Assembly (NCBI GenBank): GCA_008828725.1 | Contig: MEHQ01001197.1 | Span: 204,427 to 268,426 of the forward strand | From: Saccharina japonica | Lineage: Eukaryota; Sar; Phaeophyceae; Laminariales; Laminariaceae | DNA length: 64,000 bases | Direction of reading: 5' to 3' | Shown here: positions 58,813 through 64,000 of the stretch, piece by piece | Position numbering within the stretch: position 1 is the first letter of the stretch | Layout of the letters: every line of letters begins with the position of its first letter | The notes under the pieces: generated by a model | What the model saw: the letters and a program-made list of their open reading frames with translations, nothing else | Database searches by the model: none | What the model was told of the DNA's origin: nothing | Translations under genes and position numbers: made by a program

Positions 58813-59980
58813 AATTAAAAAAAAATGCCAAAACGAATGTCGGAAGCGGGTTTTTTCGGTCTTTTTTACGTCAGACTTGGCCGTGTGCCAGAAAACGGTA
58901 TACCGGGGATGTACAAATATGTGTACCGCAAGGTTTGTTGCATCTGAGCTGCCGATGCGCAGAGCATTATACCGTAAACTGGCGTAAAACCACTGGTGTA
59001 CCGCTTTATGTCATTTTTTCCAGGCCGCTGGGTTCGGAGTGTCCGCCATAGGAGACCCTAGAGAAATCCAGGGAAGTATTTTTCCTTGGAAATCTCAGCC
59101 TGGCTTTCTTACAGTTCGGTGTAGATATCGCAGTACGAGTGTCCTGTCCTGGACCTGCATTGTCCCCAGCATTATCTGCTCGTAACGCCACCTTTTCAAA
59201 GCAGTCAAACCCACAACGTACGTACAAGGAGAGTTGTGAGCTTGTTGTACGTATGCCTTGTTAGGAAAAAAAAAGCCGACCTCTTTCACTCCAAAATTTC
59301 GCGCTAAAGTTCCTGCATGCCTGCGCCAAGCTGTAATCGGTGCACTCGTGCGCAACAGGTAAGCGAGCTGGTCCAGCCGTAAAATAGATTTTCGGTTCTA
59401 TCGGCATTTTCGCAAGCGTTTGGAAATACTGGGACTCCGAATTTGACGGCAGTGTTCCCAGGCCTGCAGCGCATATGCTGACGTTAGATTTTTTCGAGTC
59501 TGAGTTGTTTTCGTCAAGAAACGTCATATCGAGTAAATCCCGGCACTTACGGGGGCGTCTCGATACTGAATTCGGTACAAAAGTCCGAAGCCAATGGACA
59601 GCGGGTGAGGCTGATTCTTGGTGTGGACATTCCTCGAGGCATGACAAGACGATCGATATCCTCACCATCGCCTCATTCATTGTTTACCGAGAGATATTAC
59701 GTGCCTAGTATCTGCAATACAAACTTAAGATGTTGTGGTGTTTGACACGAAATCTGGATTTCCCAAACCAAATTATCGTTTTTGTTCCAAACATTTTTCA
59801 ACCCGTGATTCCTATCGCTTTCGTCTACAGCTTCAAAGTGGGTAAAACAAAAAAAAAACTCGTTTTTTTCCCCCCATACTTTTTGGCGAAAACGTCGTCC
59901 GGGCTTTTCTCGAAACGACCATATACGCCCGACTTTAAGCAAAAAACTCGAACCCCATTTGAATCGCTTGGTTGTACTCT

Positions 59981-60800
59981 ATAAGGGAGCTCCATACATT
60001 TTTTTTGCTTGCAATTCGCAAAATTCCGTTGGGAAAAAGGTGGCGAATAGAGGGTGATCCTCTCGGCCGGACCAGCTCTATAGGTGCATTGCTTGCACGA
60101 CCAGCCGCGGTTTGTGGGCACTACCGCGCTCTGTCCAAACCAGAACTATCGGCTAGACTGTTTTATGCTGCTGTCCTCCGGAGCGGGGCTCGCGATAAGT
60201 TGAGGGGTCATTTATAGTTTCTGGCGATTTTTGCCCTATCTAGAAATAGTGTGCCATGGGCAGATTCGCGCTCACTGGGAGTGCGTGTTACGTATTGAAT
60301 GGCAAGGTTAGGTGAATGCTTCATATACGTGCGCGGAATAACCAGAAACAAATAACGTGGTAACACATGCGGAACATGGAACAGAAAAATTCCAGCCGTT
60401 CAGCCGGGATATGTTTTTTTCAGGGTAATCCTTAGTTCCGGTATGCCAACCTGGTGCCGCGGGTAGGATTTTAAAAGCACGATTCTGGCAGGAGATAATA
60501 AAACCGGCACGTATTATCACGTTGCTGCTGGCACGTATAAACCAACTGTCCAACTATCACGGGAGCTTATAACTCGTATGCGTAAAAAAACTCAAGTTTG
60601 TTGCTGCCACGCACATACGGCCGAAACATTCAACGGAACTCACAGCTCGTGTGCGTACATAAATAAATTCAAGTTGCCGCCACGTACGCATGATATTTAA
60701 TTGTCAGACTTCCAAAACAGAAACTCACAACGCGCGCATACAGTAGTAACAATAATCCTGCACGACCACCCACAACAAGTATTTCCTCTTTTAAAAAAAG
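59981..60800. other. Flank between arm E and VPS41, 3' flank of VPS41
   Basis: No gene is seen. From about 60558 to 60760 a diverged ~75-bp motif ('aactcacagctcgtgtgcgtac-taaa-a--tcaagttgccgccacg') is repeated about two and a half times. Confidence 0.5.
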
Positions 60801-62475
60801 TCACCTCCTGCCAGAGCTACCCCTACTGCACAAACTGCACGCCACGACCCGCCCCCCCGCGTCCCCCGTCCCGCGCTTCCCTCGCCAGCCTCCCTCGCTG
60901 GAAACCTCCAAGCACTGCTCATGGAACATGTGCCCGCAAGGGAACATGTACGCTCCTCCCGCGCCCCGCCCCGCAACCGACCCCGCCGATCGCTGGCCGG
61001 GGGAGGTCATCGCCTTTGCTCGCCCTCCCCCCTTCCCCCTCCCCCACCCCCTTCCCGCCACCGTTACAGGAGTTCTATCTGCCGCGGCGTTACTACCTAG
61101 CCCTCTAGGCGGGCCGGCCAGGGGCAGGAGGCACATGCCGTAGCTGCAGCGTGCGCCCGGCTCGACCCGCGTTGCTCGGCGCTGGCCTTGGTTCAGGCGG
61201 CGCAGCCTTCGGAGGAGGTCGGTCTTCACCGACGCGCTGCAGGATTCGTTCACGTTCACCTGATAGTTTTATTTTCCGGGGAGTTTCGGAAGGGGCGTCA
61301 TATGACGGGAGGGGCGGGGTATGATACGAGTCCCTCCTTTTCGGCCGAAACATGTTTGGCTTCTCTCCCGAAGGACTACGAGTACGTATCATACGTATGA
61401 CAACCCAAAATATTGTTTTGTTTCTCCCAAACAAAAAAAAAGTTTTTTTTTTTTGTTCTCCACCTTTTTCATCGGGTTGATCAAGCGTACACGTTTTCTT
61501 GAAAAAAAAAAAAAAAGGGTGATATACTAACAGTATGGAGCCCCTTCATGTGAGGAGCATCGCCTCAGGAAAGTTCTCAGAAATTTCCATGTGCACCTCT
61601 ACCTTAACGTACGTATATAGCATCATGCGCCATATGTGCGAGGTATATAGGCGTCTTCGATAAGCGCCATGTGTTGGTCCAGTCTCGAAACAAATGGCTG
61701 ATAGTAGTCCACACCATACAACTCTTCAATGCATCTTCTTTCCGAGAACATTCCGAGAACATTCCGAGAATATTCTGAGAAGTTTCCGAGGCGGTCGGGG
61801 TCATCATAGGGCTAGTATCATAAAGCGGTTTAAAGCCAAGAAAATGTTCTAACCATTTTGTCGAAGTTGGGCTAAGGTCGATACAGCCCTCACGGCTAGT
61901 GGAGTGGCATTCAATGCACGCGTCTGCCGGAAACAAGGGTATATTATACTCGAGTTATATGTGTGCGAGGGAATGCATAACAGCTGCCGACGAAAACAAA
62001 ACAATCGGGCAACAGTCCGGGACAGTGCAAGAATAGCACTGGAACTCGAAAAACACCGCGCTTCGGACATACACACACCCGTTCCTCACCTGAAAGCGGT
62101 AGTCCGAAATAATTTTCACTACCTTGTCCCGCAAACCAGGGATGTGCATCCCCTTGGGTATCTCGGCTACGAGACGCGCCAGATCGACATCGTACACCCC
62201 AGCATGGTCCAGCAGGTCGGACAAGAACGCTTCGTTCTTCAGGCTGTGCTCGATCAGCCGGTACCAAAGGTCCTTGTCGTGAGCCTCCACGAACTCGATC
62301 GCACGCGGCACGCTGCCTACCTCCTGTCAGCAGCAAAGACGTCAGGAGACATGTCACCACGTGATCAAGCAAGCAAGCAAGCGAGCAAGCGAGCAAGCGA
62401 GCAAGCGAGCAAGCGAGCAAGCGAGCAAGCGAGCAAGCGAGCAAGCGAGCAAGCCAGCAAGCCAGCAAGCCAGCG

Positions 62476-62530
<55 letters not shown>

Positions 62531-63589
62531 TAGAAGCCAGCTAGCAAGCAAGCAAGCACAGCAAGAGCAAGCACAGCAAGCAAGTAAAGCAAGCAAAGCA
62601 AGCAGAAGCAAGCAAGCAAGCTAAGCAAGCAAGCAAGGGAAAACGTGCGCTCTGGCAAGGGTGTATATTGGAGCCCGAGTGTTCCACACTAAAACCTAGC
62701 AGTCTGCCGCCCGTCAAGGGAAAACAGGGGAAAATTGCCGTCGTCTTGTTAAAAGGGGTGAAAAGTGCTGTCTCCTGAAATGACGTCTTTGCCTGCCAGC
62801 GTCTTTCCGTCGGAGCGTAAAAACAGTGCTTGTAGCCGGGGGGCGGGGTGAGGAGGGTTCGACAGCTCGATGATCGGATCGGAGCACATCGGCGTTGAAG
62901 GGTGGGTCACAGCAGTGTGGATAGACCATGTGGTGAGCTATAAAAGTCCTTCAGAACTACGTCAAACCTCCGACAGATAAATCGATTCCCAATTCGATGA
63001 TTCACGTAGATATTTCAGAGATATATTCCTGATCTGTACTATCTAACAAAATATAATGTTGCCAGGCGGCAGCTGTATAACCTGCATGATCTACGAGGAT
63101 GCATGTTGCCTCGACTGGATCTTGCACTATACCACGTATATGCAAATCTTGCACAACATATCATAACGGTAGGTTAAGATCTAGATGATCTATCTATAGA
63201 TGATCTATCTGTAGATGATCTATCTGTAGATGATCTGTCCGAACGACGTGTGAAGCACTCAGAATTAGAGCAGGATTTTTTTCGCAGTGGTGGTACAGTA
63301 CAAAAAAAGAGGTCAACACAATAATACCAATTTCGAGGCACGGGCGGTGCAAACCTAAACTTCCACCCCTATATATCTCCCTCCATGCTCCGACGAACCT
63401 CAAGCAAGATGGTAAGCGCCCTTCGAGTGTCACCCATCCTTCCCAGCACGTAGGCCATCTCGTCGTAGAGAGGGGGGCGTCGCTTCCCGCACTCCCGTAA
63501 CGCCGCCTCCAAAGGTGCAAACCCGCTGCCCCTCAAAAAGCGGAGGAAGGCGCTGCTGTAGGCTGGGGGGCGCTCCCTTTCGAACGGAG
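60801..63589 (-). CDS. VPS41: VPS41, C-terminal three exons (HOPS complex subunit)
   Basis: Three exons join in frame on the minus strand. 63589-63399 encodes FERERPPAYSSAFLRFL and ends ...YDEMAYVLGRMGDTRRALTI-LLE. 62323-62090 encodes EVGSVPRAIEFVEAHDKDLW and ends ISDYRFQ. 61259-60801 encodes VNVNESCSASVKTDLLRRL, then a RING-type end with FPCGHMFHEQC and ACSLCS, then TGA at 60801. VPS41 proteins have exactly this order: FLRSSDYY-like, EMVFLLGRMGNT, AIEFVKEQDD, LRDKLVKI-x-DYR, then a C-terminal RING-H2. VPS41 is a tethering subunit for fusion at lysosomes or vacuoles. Introns have GT-AG ends (donors GTTCGT and GTGAGG). The first RING Cys pair is spaced C-x4-C instead of the usual C-x2-C, and a ~50-residue Gly/Arg-rich loop separates it from CGHMFH, so an unrecognised intron there is possible. 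The N-terminal part lies beyond the window. Confidence 0.85.
61744..61795. repeat. Short 'attccgagaac' tandem repeat in VPS41 intron
   Basis: About four units of a 12-bp motif lie in the intron between the second and third recognised VPS41 exons. Confidence 0.8.
62366..62640. repeat. 270-bp AGCA/AGCG array in VPS41 intron
   Basis: The array starts as an 8-bp repeat (AGCAAGCG, about ten units), passes through a variant with 'agcc', becomes a 4-bp AAGC repeat, and ends in interrupted forms. It begins 43 bp upstream of the exon at 62323 on the transcribed strand. It is free of stops in all frames, which creates long artificial Ser/Lys/Gln/Ala or Leu/Ala/Cys open frames. Confidence 0.95.
63183..63240. 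repeat. 'gatgatctatctgta' tandem repeat in VPS41 intron
   Basis: Four units of a 17-bp motif lie in the intron between the first and second recognised VPS41 exons. Confidence 0.85.
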
Positions 63590-63618
63590 CTGCAAACTCC
63601 GCCCCCCCCCCCGGGCGT

Positions 63619-63948
63619 ATCACGTAGTGTGTATATGGTGAGGCACCCATGAGGCAGATACATGGTAATACCCATTGCTTTCTCTGGGAGTGGCCACACC
63701 AGAAATTAAATCAATTCATTGGAGGCTGTCGTCCATATGCAAGTCCGCCTCAGAGGCGGTTCTTAGCAGGATGCAGCTCACCCTCCATGCGCCTCGCCCA
63801 ATACCTCACGGCGCTTCGCGCTTGGTGCAAGCAATGTCTGCCTGGTTGGTGAAAACCCAACGTGCTCCGTCCCGGTATTGTAGGGATGCGAGGGTCTATG
63901 GCCATACGACTACGGCCGTGCACGATATGAGTACCCCCCCCCCCCTTT
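63619..63948 (-). repeat. R1 interspersed repeat next to a VPS41 exon
   Basis: A complete copy runs from 'gtatcacgtagtgtg' to 'gagtac' and a C run. It is outside the tandem array, which shows that R1 is dispersed independently. Its end lies about 30 bp from the acceptor of the VPS41 exon at 63589. Confidence 0.75.
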
Positions 63949-64000
63949 GTTCCCCCCCTCATAGCCTGAAACTCGAAGTTGTCGCTGTTGGCGGGTTTGC

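Larger units (their letters stand above)
56846..59980 (+). repeat. Decayed direct copy of the unit (arm E)
   Basis: Landmarks follow the direct unit with large deletions: 'aaggaccagttgttttgct' (unit 12552), poly-G and 'gtgtatgcgtggaagttgg' (unit about 12690), 'aacgaggttacc' (unit about 12850), 'gttcgagtcttta...catccagcacacc' at 58185 (unit about 15525), 'gagctggtccagccgtaaaat' at 59367 (unit about 17027) and 'gacgatcgat' at 59648 (unit about 17340). No gene is supported within it. Confidence 0.55.

Noticed and set aside
61944..62624. Long open frames of Ser-Lys-Gln-Ala on one strand and Leu-Ala-Cys on the other
   Set aside because: They are produced by the stop-free AGCA/AGCG array inside a VPS41 intron, and the minus-strand VPS41 exon explains the adjoining coding signal.
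1..64000. Integrated viral or retrotransposon genes
   Set aside because: I found no reverse transcriptase, integrase, capsid or DNA polymerase motifs on either strand; the mobile elements seen are all non-coding.

Overview
The window is nuclear DNA of an intron-bearing eukaryote. Spliced genes (GT-AG introns, a VPS41 subunit and an SLC44-type choline transporter), intermediate GC, many simple repeats and little coding density support this. A stramenopile or brown-alga-like genome is my guess, but no marker in the sequence proves it. No viral, bacterial, CRISPR or rRNA signal was recognised.

Layout. About 49.7 kb is a tandem array of one large unit: unit A (1-17452, entered at an arbitrary phase), unit B (17453-37311) and unit C (37312-49728, cut by a 25-N gap at 49729-49753). 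A and C are nearly identical by eye at a spacing of about 37.3 kb. B is clearly more diverged and carries private rearrangements, so the array looks like a dimeric higher-order repeat. After the gap comes an old, decayed, inverted copy of the unit's end and start (49754 to about 56845). A decayed direct copy follows (about 56846-59980), giving a large imperfect palindrome centred near 56.85 kb. The right end (60801-64000) is single-copy and holds the last recognisable exons of VPS41 on the minus strand.

Genes in each unit. (1) A two-exon gene of unknown function encodes a charged, Ala/Glu/Arg-rich, probably coiled-coil protein (A 8609-10141, B 28555-30164, C 45921-47452). Its second exon is far more diverged between A and B than the flanking non-coding DNA, yet stays in frame. 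Unit B carries two further orphan first exons, head to head around a perfect inverted repeat. (2) A short acidic first exon on the minus strand (3726-3864 and equivalents) differs between A and B only by synonymous changes and in-frame triplet indels. (3) Remnants of an SLC44 choline-transporter-like gene: an intact terminal exon in A and B, frameshifted or internally deleted copies of a penultimate-region exon at the start of each unit, and a decayed copy in the inverted arm.

Repeats and mobile elements. These include an interspersed ~330-bp repeat (called R1 here) that abuts poly-C and flanks the SLC44 remnant in inverted orientation in each unit. Unit B alone has a 547-bp MITE-like element with long terminal inverted repeats and a TA target duplication. 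A ~90-bp hairpin element has both arms changed together between units. There is also a ~32-bp minisatellite, a ~63-bp tandem duplication, a ~120-bp triplicated repeat, and a 270-bp AGCA/AGCG array inside a VPS41 intron. Taken together, the locus looks like a recombining array that diversifies a coiled-coil gene family. That interpretation is inference.
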